From contig NZ_RKHX01000002.1 in assembly GCF_003755175.1 (NCBI RefSeq), forward strand, positions 558,001-622,000: a stretch of 64,000 nt of DNA, written 5' to 3'. Position numbers and translations under genes: made by a program. The notes under the pieces were generated by a model. It was not told where the DNA came from and ran no database searches. It saw only the letters and a program-made list of their open reading frames with translations. Source of the stretch: Cellulomonas sp. PhB150. Lineage in GTDB: Bacteria; Actinomycetota; Actinomycetes; Actinomycetales; Cellulomonadaceae. This document shows positions 47,464 through 55,715 of the stretch, piece by piece. The stretch's first letter is position 1; each line of letters begins with the position of its first letter.

Positions 47464-48216
47464 ATGAGCACCACCACCGAGGCGCGCCTCGAGCTGCTGC
47501 CCGCCGTCGACGTCGCCGACGGGCAGGCCGTGCGCCTGGTCCAGGGCGAGGCCGGCTCCGAGACCGGGTACGGCGACCCGCTCGCCGCCGCGCTCGACTG
47601 GTACGAGGGCGGTGCCGAGTGGATCCACCTCGTCGACCTCGACGCCGCCTTCGGCCGCGGCTCCAACGCGGGGCTGCTGGCCGAGGTCACCGCCGAGCTC
47701 GCCGGCAAGGGCGTCAAGATCGAGCTCTCGGGCGGCATCCGCGACGACGCCTCGCTCGAGCGTGCGATCGCCATGGGGGCCACGCGCGTCAACCTCGGCA
47801 CCGCGGCGCTGGAGAACCCCGACTGGACCGCCCGCGTCATCGAGGCGCACCGCGAGCAGGTCGCGGTCGGCCTGGACGTGCGCGGCACCACGCTGGCCGC
47901 GCGCGGCTGGACGCAGGAGGGCGGCGACCTGTGGGACGTGCTCGCGCGCCTCGAGGAGGCCGGCTGCTCGCGCTACGTGGTGACCGACGTGACCAAGGAC
48001 GGCACCCTGCGCGGCCCCAACGTCGAGCTGCTGCGCGAGGTCTGCGCCCGCACCGACGCGCCGGTCGTCGCCTCCGGCGGCATCTCGAGCCTGGACGACC
48101 TGCGCGTGCTGCGCACCCTCGTGCCGATCGGCGTCGAGGGCACCATCGTCGGCAAGGCGCTCTACGCGGGAGCGTTCACGCTGCCCGAGGCGCTGGACGT
48201 GGCCGGACGGCCCTGA
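47464..48216 (+). CDS. priA: Phosphoribosyl isomerase A (HisA/TrpF bifunctional PriA)
   Basis: A (beta/alpha)8 isomerase of 250 residues acting in histidine and, in actinobacteria, also tryptophan synthesis. Marks are [76 protein letters not shown] and [11 protein letters not shown]. Dual function is inferred from the lineage. ATG 47464 is preferred; ATG 47443 is an in-frame alternative. Confidence 0.93.
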   Translation: MSTTTEARLELLPAVDVADGQAVRLVQGEAGSETGYGDPLAAALDWYEGGAEWIHLVDLDAAFGRGSNAGLLAEVTAELAGKGVKIELSGGIRDDASLERAIAMGATRVNLGTAALENPDWTARVIEAHREQVAVGLDVRGTTLAARGWTQEGGDLWDVLARLEEAGCSRYVVTDVTKDGTLRGPNVELLREVCARTDAPVVASGGISSLDDLRVLRTLVPIGVEGTIVGKALYAGAFTLPEALDVAGRP

Positions 48217-48218
48217 CC

Positions 48219-48947
48219 GTGGCCGGTCGCGAGCTGCCGCCGTCGTCCCCGTTCGCGGGCGACGACGGGACCGCCGACCCCGCGCTCGCCGCAGCCCTGG
48301 ACGGCTACGCGCAGGGCACCGGCTCGGTCGCCGGGGTCGTCGCCGCGCTCGCCGGGACGCGCGTGCTCGTCCCCGTGGTCGCCGAGCTCGAGGTCGCGGA
48401 CGTCGTCGTCCACGACGGGCACGAGCACACGGTCGACAAGGAGGCCTCGGCCGGGATCGTCGCGCTGCAGGCGCCCGACGGCCGCACCGCACTGCCCGTG
48501 TTCACGAGCGTCGCGAGCCTGGGGCTGTGGCGACCCGCCGCGCGCCCGGTGCCCTCGGGCGTGGCGCGCGCGGCGCTGTCCGCGGTGCAGGAGGGGTGGG
48601 AGGTCATGGTCGTCGATCCGGGCGGCCCCGTGACCGTGCTCGTGCCCCGGCCCGCGGTCTGGGCGCTCGCGCAGGAGCAGGCCTGGCGCCCGGCCGTCGT
48701 GGACGGCGCGGTGGACGACGAGGTCCGCTCCGCGGTCGCCGCGGCGCTCGCGCCGATCCCGGAGGTCGTCGCGACCGACGCGGTGCCCGGCGCGCGTGCG
48801 GAGGTCGCCGTCGTGGTCACGCTCGTGGCGGGCCTGGACCGTGCCGGCCTCGATGCCGTCCTCGCGCGCGTCAACGGCGCGCTCGCGGCCGACGACACGA
48901 TCGCGAACCGCGTCGACGGCCTCGAGCTGCGGCTGCGCGCCGCCTGA
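48219..48947 (+). CDS. SseB-family N-terminal domain protein
   Basis: A 242-residue cytoplasmic protein with an SseB N-terminal-like domain: TRVLVPVVAELEVA...GIVALQAPDGRTALPVFTSVASLGLWRPAARPVP. Proteins of this type follow priA in many actinobacteria; the function is unknown. The GTG lies two bases after the priA stop, so co-transcription is likely. The C-terminal half is Ala/Val-rich with no further domain recognised. Confidence 0.75.
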   Translation: MAGRELPPSSPFAGDDGTADPALAAALDGYAQGTGSVAGVVAALAGTRVLVPVVAELEVADVVVHDGHEHTVDKEASAGIVALQAPDGRTALPVFTSVASLGLWRPAARPVPSGVARAALSAVQEGWEVMVVDPGGPVTVLVPRPAVWALAQEQAWRPAVVDGAVDDEVRSAVAAALAPIPEVVATDAVPGARAEVAVVVTLVAGLDRAGLDAVLARVNGALAADDTIANRVDGLELRLRAA

Positions 48948-48948
48948 C

Positions 48949-49377
48949 CTACTTGCGGAAGCTCTGCGCGATCCCGCGGATCGCCCAGGCGATCGCGCCG
49001 GCCGAGAGCACGGCCGCGGCCGCGGCCTGACCGCCGAGGATCACGCGGTTGACGTCGAGCGACGGCTGCCAGTGCACCCCGGCGTCGTCGATCACGTAGA
49101 CGCCGACGGCCTTGACGTGCACGCCGTACCCGCCGCCGCCCCCGTGCCCGCCGCCGTGCCCGCCACCGACGCCACCGTCCTCGGCGGCGGCCCGGTAGGT
49201 CGGCAGGCCTCCCTCGCCGTCGCCCAGGCCCATGCCCGTCGCGGCCCACACCCGGGCCACGGGGATCACAGTCGAGCCGTTCGACTCGTACGCCTCGCCG
49301 AACACGCGGCGGACGGTGACGGTGTCGCTCACGGCGTTGGTCAGGTGGGCGGCGTCGAAGCGCGGGTTGTCGGTCAT
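48949..49377 (-). CDS. GerW/YtfJ-like protein
   Basis: A 142-residue protein of the GerW (sporulation protein YtfJ) family. Family-like segments are TVTVRRVFGEAYESNGSTVIPVARVWAATGMGLG and YGVHVKAVGVYVIDDAGVHWQPSLDVNRVILGG. Between them is a Gly/His run (GGGHGGGHGGGGGYG) that might bind metal. One hydrophobic helix near the C-terminus may touch the membrane. The organism's genes show no sign of sporulation, so the role differs from Bacillus GerW. It lies convergent to the SseB-like gene with a one-base gap and heads the operon's downstream end. Confidence 0.78.
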   Translation of the reverse strand: MTDNPRFDAAHLTNAVSDTVTVRRVFGEAYESNGSTVIPVARVWAATGMGLGDGEGGLPTYRAAAEDGGVGGGHGGGHGGGGGYGVHVKAVGVYVIDDAGVHWQPSLDVNRVILGGQAAAAAVLSAGAIAWAIRGIAQSFRK

Positions 49378-49393
49378 CGTGTCCTCCGGGTGG

Positions 49394-50104
49394 TCAGCTG
49401 CAGCCGGGTGCGGGGACGAGCGCGTCCCCGTCGTCCAGCATGGACCGCAACGTGCTCACAGGCACGAAGTACGTCGTGTCGTCCTGCCCCTTGGCATAGA
49501 CGACGCCCACCACGTGGCCGTCGTCGTCCAGGACGGGGGAGCCCGACGAGCCGGGCTCCACGGGCGCGTCGGTCACCAGGACCGGCGCCGCGTTCTCGTG
49601 CAGCGGGTCGTCGCGCCCCCGGGTGACGTGCCCGGTCGTGACGCTCAGCGCCTTGCCGAGGGGGTAGCCGACGACCGTGACCCGGTCGCCGACGGCCGGG
49701 TCGGCGTCCGCGAGCTCGGGCGCCGCGGGCAGCGCGTCGCGGGTCCGGACGATCGCGAGGTCGGCGTCGCGCGCGATCTCGGCGGTCGTCGTGACGACGT
49801 CGTGCCCGTCGTACGTGCTGACCTGCACCGACGACGACTCGTCGACCACGTGCCGCGCGGTGACCAGGGTGTGGGCGTCGATCGCGAAGCCCGAGCCGGT
49901 GGCCAGACCGTCGCAGTCGACCGCGCGCAGCCGCAGGGCGATGCGGTGCGCGGTGTCGAACCCGTCGGGGGAGTCGTCGGCCGCCGTGGTGGCCGAGGCG
50001 ACCGGTGGGACGACGGACGTCGGCACCGGGGGCGGCGGGTCCGGGACCACGCCGCACGCCGCGAGCACGCCGACGAGCAGGAGCGCGGCGGCCCCCCGCC
50101 TCAT
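49394..50104 (-). CDS. Secreted trypsin-like serine protease, lipoprotein
   Basis: A 236-residue exported protease. The N-terminus is a lipoprotein signal peptide with lipobox LAAC (Cys17), followed by a Pro/Thr-rich spacer. The trypsin-like triad is His in TLVTARHVVDES, Asp in ARDADLAIVRT and Ser in EPGSSGSPVLDDDG. It should be lipid-anchored outside the membrane after LspA processing. The substrate is unknown. The ATG overlaps the stop of the coiled-coil membrane protein (ATGA), so the two may act together. Confidence 0.85.
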   Translation of the reverse strand: MRRGAAALLLVGVLAACGVVPDPPPPVPTSVVPPVASATTAADDSPDGFDTAHRIALRLRAVDCDGLATGSGFAIDAHTLVTARHVVDESSSVQVSTYDGHDVVTTTAEIARDADLAIVRTRDALPAAPELADADPAVGDRVTVVGYPLGKALSVTTGHVTRGRDDPLHENAAPVLVTDAPVEPGSSGSPVLDDDGHVVGVVYAKGQDDTTYFVPVSTLRSMLDDGDALVPAPGCS

Positions 50105-50700
50105 CCCGCGTCCAGCGCGCGCTGAAGCGCGTCGTTGGCGTCCGTCGCCGCGCCGCACACGCTCGACACGTCGTCGCGATACCGCGCCAGGTCGGCGGCG
50201 TCGTAGCTGTCGGCGTCGTCGAGGTAGGTGATGAGCTGCTGCTGGCTGTCGACGCACCGGGTCAGCGCGGCCGCGACGTCACCGGCCGCCGCCGACACGC
50301 GCGACTGGTAGGCGGCGAGCTGCTGGCGGCTCGCGTCGGAGTCGGCGAGCTCGGCCTTCTCGTCGGCCAGCGCGGTGATGCGCTTCTTCGCCGTCGCCAG
50401 CTGCTTCTTCGTGGTCGCGAGGTCCGCCTCGGCCTGGGCCGCGGCGGCCTGCGCGCTCGCGGCCTGCTCGCCCGCGTCCTTCGCGAGCGCCTCCCAGCTC
50501 GCGCTCGCGGCCTGCCACTCGTCGTTGCGTGCCTGCAGGCGGGTCACGAGCACGGCCCCGACGACGATCGCGGCGACGAGCAGGACGGCCAGCACGGCGA
50601 TCACGGCCGGTGCGGCGCGCCCGCGGCGGCGGGCCGCCGGCTCGACCGGCTCCGCGCCGGGGTCGGCCTCGGCGGCGGGTGGCTCCTCGGGGGACAGCAC
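50101..50700 (-). CDS. Bitopic membrane protein with extracytoplasmic coiled coil
   Basis: A 199-residue protein: a short acidic cytoplasmic tail, an Arg-rich stop-transfer stretch, one membrane segment (about residues 31-53, APAVIAVLAVLLVAAIVVGAVLV) and a long Ala/Lys/Glu coiled coil (about 55-130), ending with two conserved-looking cysteines (TRCVDSQQ and SSVCGAATD). I do not recognise a family. The GTG start is at 50700. It is translationally coupled to the secreted protease downstream. Confidence 0.7.
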   Translation of the reverse strand: MLSPEEPPAAEADPGAEPVEPAARRRGRAAPAVIAVLAVLLVAAIVVGAVLVTRLQARNDEWQAASASWEALAKDAGEQAASAQAAAAQAEADLATTKKQLATAKKRITALADEKAELADSDASRQQLAAYQSRVSAAAGDVAAALTRCVDSQQQLITYLDDADSYDAADLARYRDDVSSVCGAATDANDALQRALDAG

Positions 50701-50795
50701 CGGCCCAGGATAGGGCGGCGCGCCGAGGCCGGGACCCGGGCAGGGCGACGGAGATCACGTCGAGGAGCCCGCGCGCGCCGGGGAGAATGGAGCCC

Positions 50796-52007
50796 ATGCT
50801 CTCGACCTACGGACCCGTGCTGCGCCTGCCCGGCGTCGCCCGGCTCTACCTGGTCGGATTCGTCGCACGGATGCCCGCGTCGATGGTCGGCGTGGTCCTG
50901 ACGCTGCACGTCGTCACCACCCTGGACCGTGGCTACGCGCAGGCGGGCCTCGTCGCCGGGGCTGCGACCGTCGGGGCCGCGATCGGCGCCCCGTGGCGAG
51001 GACGGCTCGTCGACCGCGTCGGGCTGCGGCGGGCGATCGCACCGTCGATCGTCGTCGAGTCGGCCGTGTGGCTGACCGCGCCGCACCTCGGCTACGAGGC
51101 GCTCATCGCGGCGTCGTTCGTCGCCGGTCTCTTCCTGGTGCCCGTCTTCTCCGTGACCCGCCAGTCGCTGTCGGTGCTCGTGCCCTTCCCCCTGCAGCGT
51201 TCCGCCTTCGCGCTCGACTCGGTCTGCGTCGAGCTGACGTTCATGCTCGCGCCCGTGCTCGGCGTCGTGCTGGCCACGCAGGTCTCGACGACGGCTGCGC
51301 TGACCGTGGTCGGCTGCATCACCGTGGCCGCGGGAGTCCTGCTCATGTGGGCGAACCCGCCGACGCGCTCGCAGGTCCCGACCCAGGCCGGTGCGCCGGC
51401 CACCGAGGTCGTGCGCACCCGCCTGCTCACGCCGCCGCTGCTCGTCGTGCTGCTGGCCGGCCTCGCCGCGAGCTTCGTGCTCGTCGGGACGGACGTCGCG
51501 CTCGTCGCCGCCCTCAACGAGGTCGACCGGGCCGGCGACGTCGGCTGGATGATCGCGCTGTGGGCCGGCGGCTCGGTCGTCGGCGGCCTCGTCTACGGCG
51601 CGAGCAAGCGCGCGGTGCCGCCGCTCGTCCTCGTCGCCGTCCTGGGGCTGGCCACCGTGCCGGCGGCGTTCGCGCCCGCGCCGCTGTGGCTCGCGCTCGC
51701 CGTCGTCCTCGCCGGCCTGCCGTGCGCCCCGGCGCTGTCGGCGATCAACGCGACGCTCGTCTCGCTGGTGGAGGAGGGGCGTCGCGGCGAGGTGATGGGC
51801 TGGAGCGGGACCATGTCGACCGTCGGCAACGCGCTGGGCGCGCCCGTCGTCGGCTTCGTCATCGACCGCACGCACCCGGGCGCCGGCTTCCTGGCCGCGG
51901 GAGTCGTCGGAGGCGGGGTGGCGCTCGGCGGTCTCGCGACCCTGCGCCTGACCCGGCGCCGGCGCGCCGGCCGTGCTGCTGACGCGCCAGCACTCGTCGA
52001 CGCGTAG
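50796..52007 (+). CDS. Major facilitator superfamily transporter
   Basis: A 403-residue protein with about twelve hydrophobic segments. The inter-helix 2-3 motif appears as GAPWRGRLVDRVGLRRAIAPS, and the second half starts near residue 210 (LLTPPLLVVLLAGLAASFVLVG). The substrate cannot be inferred; no regulator is adjacent. ATG 50796 is preferred for GGGGAG 10 nt upstream; ATG 50787 would add three residues. It is convergent with DUF1844. Confidence 0.85.
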   Translation: MLSTYGPVLRLPGVARLYLVGFVARMPASMVGVVLTLHVVTTLDRGYAQAGLVAGAATVGAAIGAPWRGRLVDRVGLRRAIAPSIVVESAVWLTAPHLGYEALIAASFVAGLFLVPVFSVTRQSLSVLVPFPLQRSAFALDSVCVELTFMLAPVLGVVLATQVSTTAALTVVGCITVAAGVLLMWANPPTRSQVPTQAGAPATEVVRTRLLTPPLLVVLLAGLAASFVLVGTDVALVAALNEVDRAGDVGWMIALWAGGSVVGGLVYGASKRAVPPLVLVAVLGLATVPAAFAPAPLWLALAVVLAGLPCAPALSAINATLVSLVEEGRRGEVMGWSGTMSTVGNALGAPVVGFVIDRTHPGAGFLAAGVVGGGVALGGLATLRLTRRRRAGRAADAPALVDA

Positions 52008-52010
52008 GGG

Positions 52011-52370
52011 TCAGACCACCGAGCCCGTGTACTTCTCGCCGGGCCCCTCGCCGGGGGCGTCGGGGAACGCGGACGCCTCGCGGAACGCCAGCTGCAGCGA
52101 GCGCAGCCCGTCGCGCAGCGAGCGGGCGTGCTGGTTGCCGATGTCGGGAGCCGACGCGGTGACCAGCGCGGCGAGCGCCGTGATGAGCTTGCGGGCCTCG
52201 TCCAGGTCCAGGTACTCGCTGCCGTCGCCCTCGTCGACGGACAGGCCGCACTTGACGGCGGCGGCGCTCATGAGGTGGACGGCTGCCGTGGTGATGACCT
52301 CGACGGCGGCGACGTCCGCGATGTCACGGGTGGCGGAGGTGGCTGCGGTCGGGTCTGCGGGCTCGCTCAT
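52011..52370 (-). CDS. DUF1844 family protein
   Basis: A 119-residue protein of the DUF1844 family: DVAAVEVITTAAVHLMSAAAVKCGLS and YLDLDEARKLITALAALVTASAPDIG match its helical core. Function unknown; it is regularly found close to infC in actinobacteria, as here. ATG 52370 fits the usual length. Confidence 0.8.
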   Translation of the reverse strand: MSEPADPTAATSATRDIADVAAVEVITTAAVHLMSAAAVKCGLSVDEGDGSEYLDLDEARKLITALAALVTASAPDIGNQHARSLRDGLRSLQLAFREASAFPDAPGEGPGEKYTGSVV

Positions 52371-52463
52371 GCCTCGATTCTCCCACCGGCCGAAGGTCCC
52401 CCTCGCGCGGAGCCGACCGGTCCTACGGTCGTGCACGTCGGCCCGTCCAGCTCAGGAGGCACC

Positions 52464-52769
52464 ATGTCGGTCAGCACCGCGTTCCAGACGTTCGCCACGC
52501 AGGCCCCCGCGCACCACACGGCCTGGATGACCGCCGTGCGCTCGCTCGCAGGGGCCAGCACGCTCGACGAGCGCACGGACGAACTCGCCTACGTCGCGGT
52601 GCTCGCGGCGACGGGCCTGCACTCCGGCCTCCCGTTCCACGTGCAGCGGCTGCGCGAGCTGGGCGCGACGCGCGAGGAGGTCGTCTCGGCGGTGCTCGTC
52701 GGGCTGCCAGCCGTGGGCAACGGGGTGGTCTCCGCCCTGCCGGTCGCCCTGGAGGCCTACGACGCGTGA
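52464..52769 (+). CDS. Carboxymuconolactone decarboxylase-like (AhpD fold) protein
   Basis: A 101-residue all-helical protein. ERTDELAYVAVLAATGLHSGLPFHVQRLRELGATREEVVSAVLVG follows the CMD/AhpD core pattern. The CxxC of peroxidase-active AhpD proteins is absent (this region reads GLHSGLPFH), so a redox role is unlikely. ATG 52464 has a strong CAGGAGG. A TACGGT about 40 nt upstream may be its -10. Confidence 0.7.
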   Translation: MSVSTAFQTFATQAPAHHTAWMTAVRSLAGASTLDERTDELAYVAVLAATGLHSGLPFHVQRLRELGATREEVVSAVLVGLPAVGNGVVSALPVALEAYDA

Positions 52770-53126
52770 CCTGCGGTGCGCGCGGGGTGCGGGTCGGTGT
52801 GAGGCACGTCCCGTCGGCTGGCCAGCGATCCTCTGGTAACCTTTCACTCGACTGATTCGGTCTCGCACGCCTTCACGCCTTCGGGTAGGTGGGTGCGGGG
52901 GACCGGATGCACAAGCGGAGTCCATCCCACCTGGGTACCGACCGCGCGGCACAGCCGCTCAACCGGGACCGGGTTCCAGTCCGGCTCGTCGGCCCGCCGA
53001 CGAGAACGTGTGGCCGACCTCGGGGTCGTCCCGCTCGGACGACCAGGCCTCCGCTCGTGCGATCGCACGACGGAGGCCTTCTTCGTTCCTGCGATGTCAC
53101 CCGAGACGACAACCGAGGAGCACCAC
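52770..53126 (+). other. infC promoter and long structured leader
   Basis: A gap of 357 nt before infC. A TAACCT (52837-52842) is the best -10 candidate, giving a leader of about 280 nt. The leader contains several GC-rich inverted repeats and ends in a large terminator-like hairpin (53045-53079). I see no convincing leader peptide. Confidence 0.55.
53045..53079 (+). terminator. Attenuator-like hairpin upstream of infC
   Basis: AGGCCTCCG and CGGAGGCCT enclose the perfect palindrome TCGTGCGATCGCACGA, giving a stem of about 15 bp plus a GATC loop and one bulged C. TCTTCGTT follows. It lies 48 nt before the probable infC start, where it can stop transcription early. Confidence 0.6.
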
Positions 53127-54230
53127 ATCAGCGAGCCCCGCATCAACGATCGGATCCGCGTAGCCGAGGTCCGCCTGGTCGGCCCCAACGGCGAGCAGGT
53201 CGGCATCGTCCGCGTGGAAGACGCACTGCGCCTGGCGCAGGACGCAGACCTCGACCTGGTCGAGGTCGCACCTGACGCCCGCCCGCCCGTCTGCAAGATC
53301 ATGGACTACGGCAAGTACAAGTACGAAGCCGACATGAAGGCGCGTGAGGCACGGCGCAACCAGACCAACACGGTCCTCAAGGAGATTCGTTTCCGGCTGA
53401 AGATCGACCCGCACGACTACGGCACCAAGAAGGGCCACGTCGAGCGGTTCCTCAAGGCCGGCGACAAGGTCAAGGTCATGATCATGTTCCGTGGCCGCGA
53501 GCAGTCGCGCCCGGAGATGGGCGTGCGGCTGCTGCAGCGCCTCGCCGACGACGTGACCGAGCTGGGCTTCATCGAGAGCATGCCCAAGCAGGATGGCCGC
53601 AACATGGTCATGGTGCTGGGGCCGACGCACAAGAAGGCCGACCAGAAGCTCGAGCAGCGCCGCGCCGCCCAGGCCGCCGCTGCCCGTGAGGAGAACGCCG
53701 CGAAGGCCGCCGCCAAGGCAGCCCAGGGCGACGACGCTCCGGCCGACGAGCCCGCCGCGCCTGCTCCCGTCGATGCGCCTGCTGCCGAGGCACCCGCCGT
53801 CGAGACCCCCGCGGTCGAGACGCCGGCCGCCGAGGCTCCCGCGGAGCCCGTCGTCGAGGAGACGCCCGTCGAGGTCGTCGCCGAGTCGGCGCCCGAGCCG
53901 GTCGAGGCACCTGCCCCGAAGGCGGCTCCCGCACCGAAGGCTGCTCCCGCACCGAAGGCTGCTCCGAAGGCCGCGGCCCCCAAGGCTGCTGCTCCCCGGG
54001 CCGCCGCCCCGAAGGCCGCACCTGCCGCGCCGGCCGCACCGGCCAAGGCCGCTGAGCCCAAGGCGGCTCCGGCACCCGCGCCGCGCCCGGCAGCCACGCC
54101 CCGACCGGCCGCTCCGCGACCGGCCGCCCCCCGTCCCGCGGCAGCGCGCCCGGCGGCCACCACGGCCACCAAGCCCGCACCGCGACCGGCTCCGAAGCCC
54201 CGCGCGACCCCTTCGGACCCCACAGCCTGA
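53127..54230 (+). CDS. infC: Translation initiation factor IF-3 with long Ala/Pro-rich tail
   Basis: IF-3 binds the 30S subunit and checks initiator tRNA and start codon. Both domains are present: [38 protein letters not shown], and [39 protein letters not shown]. The proposed start is ATC at 53127: GAGGAG lies 6 nt upstream and the conserved IF-3 sequence begins right there. Rare AUU/AUC starts are an established IF-3 feature used for autoregulation. ATG 53094 is in frame but lacks a ribosome binding site. After about residue 175 a tail of ~190 residues of Ala, Pro, Lys and Glu repeats ([16 protein letters not shown]) doubles the usual length. Confidence 0.9.
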   Translation: MSEPRINDRIRVAEVRLVGPNGEQVGIVRVEDALRLAQDADLDLVEVAPDARPPVCKIMDYGKYKYEADMKAREARRNQTNTVLKEIRFRLKIDPHDYGTKKGHVERFLKAGDKVKVMIMFRGREQSRPEMGVRLLQRLADDVTELGFIESMPKQDGRNMVMVLGPTHKKADQKLEQRRAAQAAAAREENAAKAAAKAAQGDDAPADEPAAPAPVDAPAAEAPAVETPAVETPAAEAPAEPVVEETPVEVVAESAPEPVEAPAPKAAPAPKAAPAPKAAPKAAAPKAAAPRAAAPKAAPAAPAAPAKAAEPKAAPAPAPRPAATPRPAAPRPAAPRPAAARPAATTATKPAPRPAPKPRATPSDPTA

Positions 54231-54337
54231 CCAGCACTGCTTGCCAGAACCACGGACGGGCCGACTCATTCGGCCGGCCCGCACCAGACGAGTCGTACGA
54301 GCCCGTGCGATGCGAACGACAAGGAGACACGGCAGCC

Positions 54338-54532
54338 ATGCCGAAGAACAAGACGCACTCCGGTGCCAAGAAGCGCTTCCGGGTCACCGGGACCGGCAAG
54401 GTCATGCGCGAGCAGGCCGGCGGCCGCCACCTGCTGGAGCACAAGTCGAGCCGCCAGACCCGCCGCATCGCCGGCGACGTGGTCGTCTCCGCCGCCGACA
54501 CCCCCAAGATCAAGAAGCTGCTCGGTAAGTGA
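54338..54532 (+). CDS. rpmI: 50S ribosomal protein L35
   Basis: A basic protein of 64 residues: [20 protein letters not shown] and the end [11 protein letters not shown] are the L35 signatures. AAGGAGAC precedes the ATG at good distance. It lies between infC and rplT, the universal order. The 107-nt gap after infC contains a GGGCC/GGCCC hairpin with an unclear role. Confidence 0.96.
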   Translation: MPKNKTHSGAKKRFRVTGTGKVMREQAGGRHLLEHKSSRQTRRIAGDVVVSAADTPKIKKLLGK

Positions 54533-54592
54533 TCCGGCGGGCGCGCAAGCGCCCCCGGGGCACCTGAGCCCTAGACCAGCAAGGAGCATCAC

Positions 54593-54976
54593 GTGGCACG
54601 CGTGAAGCGGGCGGTCAACGCCCACAAGAAGCGCCGGGCAACTCTCGAGCGCGCCAGTGGTTACCGCGGGCAGCGCTCGCGCCTCTACCGCAAGGCGAAG
54701 GAGCAGGTCACCCACTCCCTCGTCTACGCCTACCGCGACCGCAAGGCGCGCAAGGGCGACTTCCGTCGTCTGTGGATCCAGCGCATCAACGCGGCCTCGC
54801 GTGCGCAGGGCCTGACGTACAACCGCCTCATCCAGGGCCTCAAGCTCGCGGGCGTCGAGGTGGACCGTCGCGTCCTCGCCGACCTCGCCGTGACGGACGC
54901 GGTGGCGTTCAACGCCCTCGTCGCCGTCGCGAAGAAGGCCCTGCCGGCCGACGTCAACGCGCCGAAGGCTGCGTGA
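54593..54976 (+). CDS. rplT: 50S ribosomal protein L20
   Basis: A 127-residue 23S rRNA-binding protein. [38 protein letters not shown] and [24 protein letters not shown] are diagnostic. The GTG start follows AAGGAGC. A hairpin terminator lies 31 nt after its stop. Confidence 0.96.
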   Translation: MARVKRAVNAHKKRRATLERASGYRGQRSRLYRKAKEQVTHSLVYAYRDRKARKGDFRRLWIQRINAASRAQGLTYNRLIQGLKLAGVEVDRRVLADLAVTDAVAFNALVAVAKKALPADVNAPKAA

Positions 54977-55007
54977 TCTCCGCCTCCTCGTGAGGTGACG
55001 GCTTTCC

Positions 55008-55040
55008 GAAGTCCCCGGGTCGTTCCGACCCGGGGACTTC
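55008..55040 (+). terminator. Hairpin terminator after rplT
   Basis: A perfect 15-bp stem (GAAGTCCCCGGGTCG with its complement) and a TTC loop, followed by GTCGT. It ends the infC-rpmI-rplT operon. Confidence 0.85.
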
Positions 55041-55064
55041 GTCGTACCCGCTAGCGTCCGTGAG

Positions 55065-55715
55065 ATGACCCTGCGACGACGGCGGCCGGGCGAGCAGATC
55101 CGCGTCCCTCGGTCGGCATGGGAGGTCGCGGAGGAGGCGCACGAGCTGCTGACTCACGCCGGCGAGCCGGTCGGGCCTGGCCTCACGGCAGACGAGCGGG
55201 AAGCCGTCGAGGAGCGCTTCGGCTTCCGCTTCGCCCCCGTGCACCGGGCGTTCCTCGCGCTGGGTCTCCCGCGAGGACCGCAGTGGCCGAGCTGGCGGTC
55301 GGGCTCGGCGCGCGTCCTGCGGGCGCGGCTGCGGCTGCCCGTCGATGGCGTGGTCGCGGACGTGCTCGAGCACGACCTCTGGCCCGCCCGCTGGGGGCCA
55401 CGGCCGACCGACCTGGCCGAGCGAGAGGCCGTCGCCCGCGACGAGCTGGCCGGCGTGCCCGTGCTCGTCCCGCTGTTCGGGCAGCGGTACCTCCCGGCGG
55501 ATGATCCTCTGCCGACCCTTCCCGTGCTGTCGGTGCACCGGAGCGAGGTGCTCGTGTCCGGCCGTAGCCTCGTGGAGTTCATCGGCCGCGAGTTCTCGAT
55601 GGACCTCAACCCGTCCGACGCCGACGCCAGGAGCGCGGCGCGCGTGCCGTTCTGGACCGACCTGTCCGAGGTGGTCGAGGCGACCAGGCTCGGACGGGGG
55701 ATCATGTCCCCGTGA
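55065..55715 (+). CDS. SMI1/KNR4 (SUKH)-like protein
   Basis: A 216-residue protein. PGLTADEREAVEERFGFRFAPVHRAFLALGLP fits the start of the SMI1/KNR4 (SUKH) fold, which often serves as immunity to contact toxins but has other roles. Residues 120-185 (RDELAGVPVLVPLFGQRYLPADD, LPVLSVHRSEVLVSGRSLVEFIGREF) fit the rest of the fold. No toxin gene is nearby. The start is leaderless: TAGCGT (55052-55057) ends 7 nt before the ATG. The stop overlaps the methyltransferase gene. Confidence 0.6.
   Translation: MTLRRRRPGEQIRVPRSAWEVAEEAHELLTHAGEPVGPGLTADEREAVEERFGFRFAPVHRAFLALGLPRGPQWPSWRSGSARVLRARLRLPVDGVVADVLEHDLWPARWGPRPTDLAEREAVARDELAGVPVLVPLFGQRYLPADDPLPTLPVLSVHRSEVLVSGRSLVEFIGREFSMDLNPSDADARSAARVPFWTDLSEVVEATRLGRGIMSP

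Noticed and set aside
52889..53275. A leader ORF within the infC leader
   Set aside because: It reads into infC in another frame and has biased composition with no ribosome binding site; the region is better explained as structured RNA.
53757..54230. The Ala/Pro-rich infC 3' part as a separate gene or a frameshift product
   Set aside because: The frame is continuous from the IF-3 C-domain to the stop, and similar though shorter tails occur in actinobacterial IF-3.
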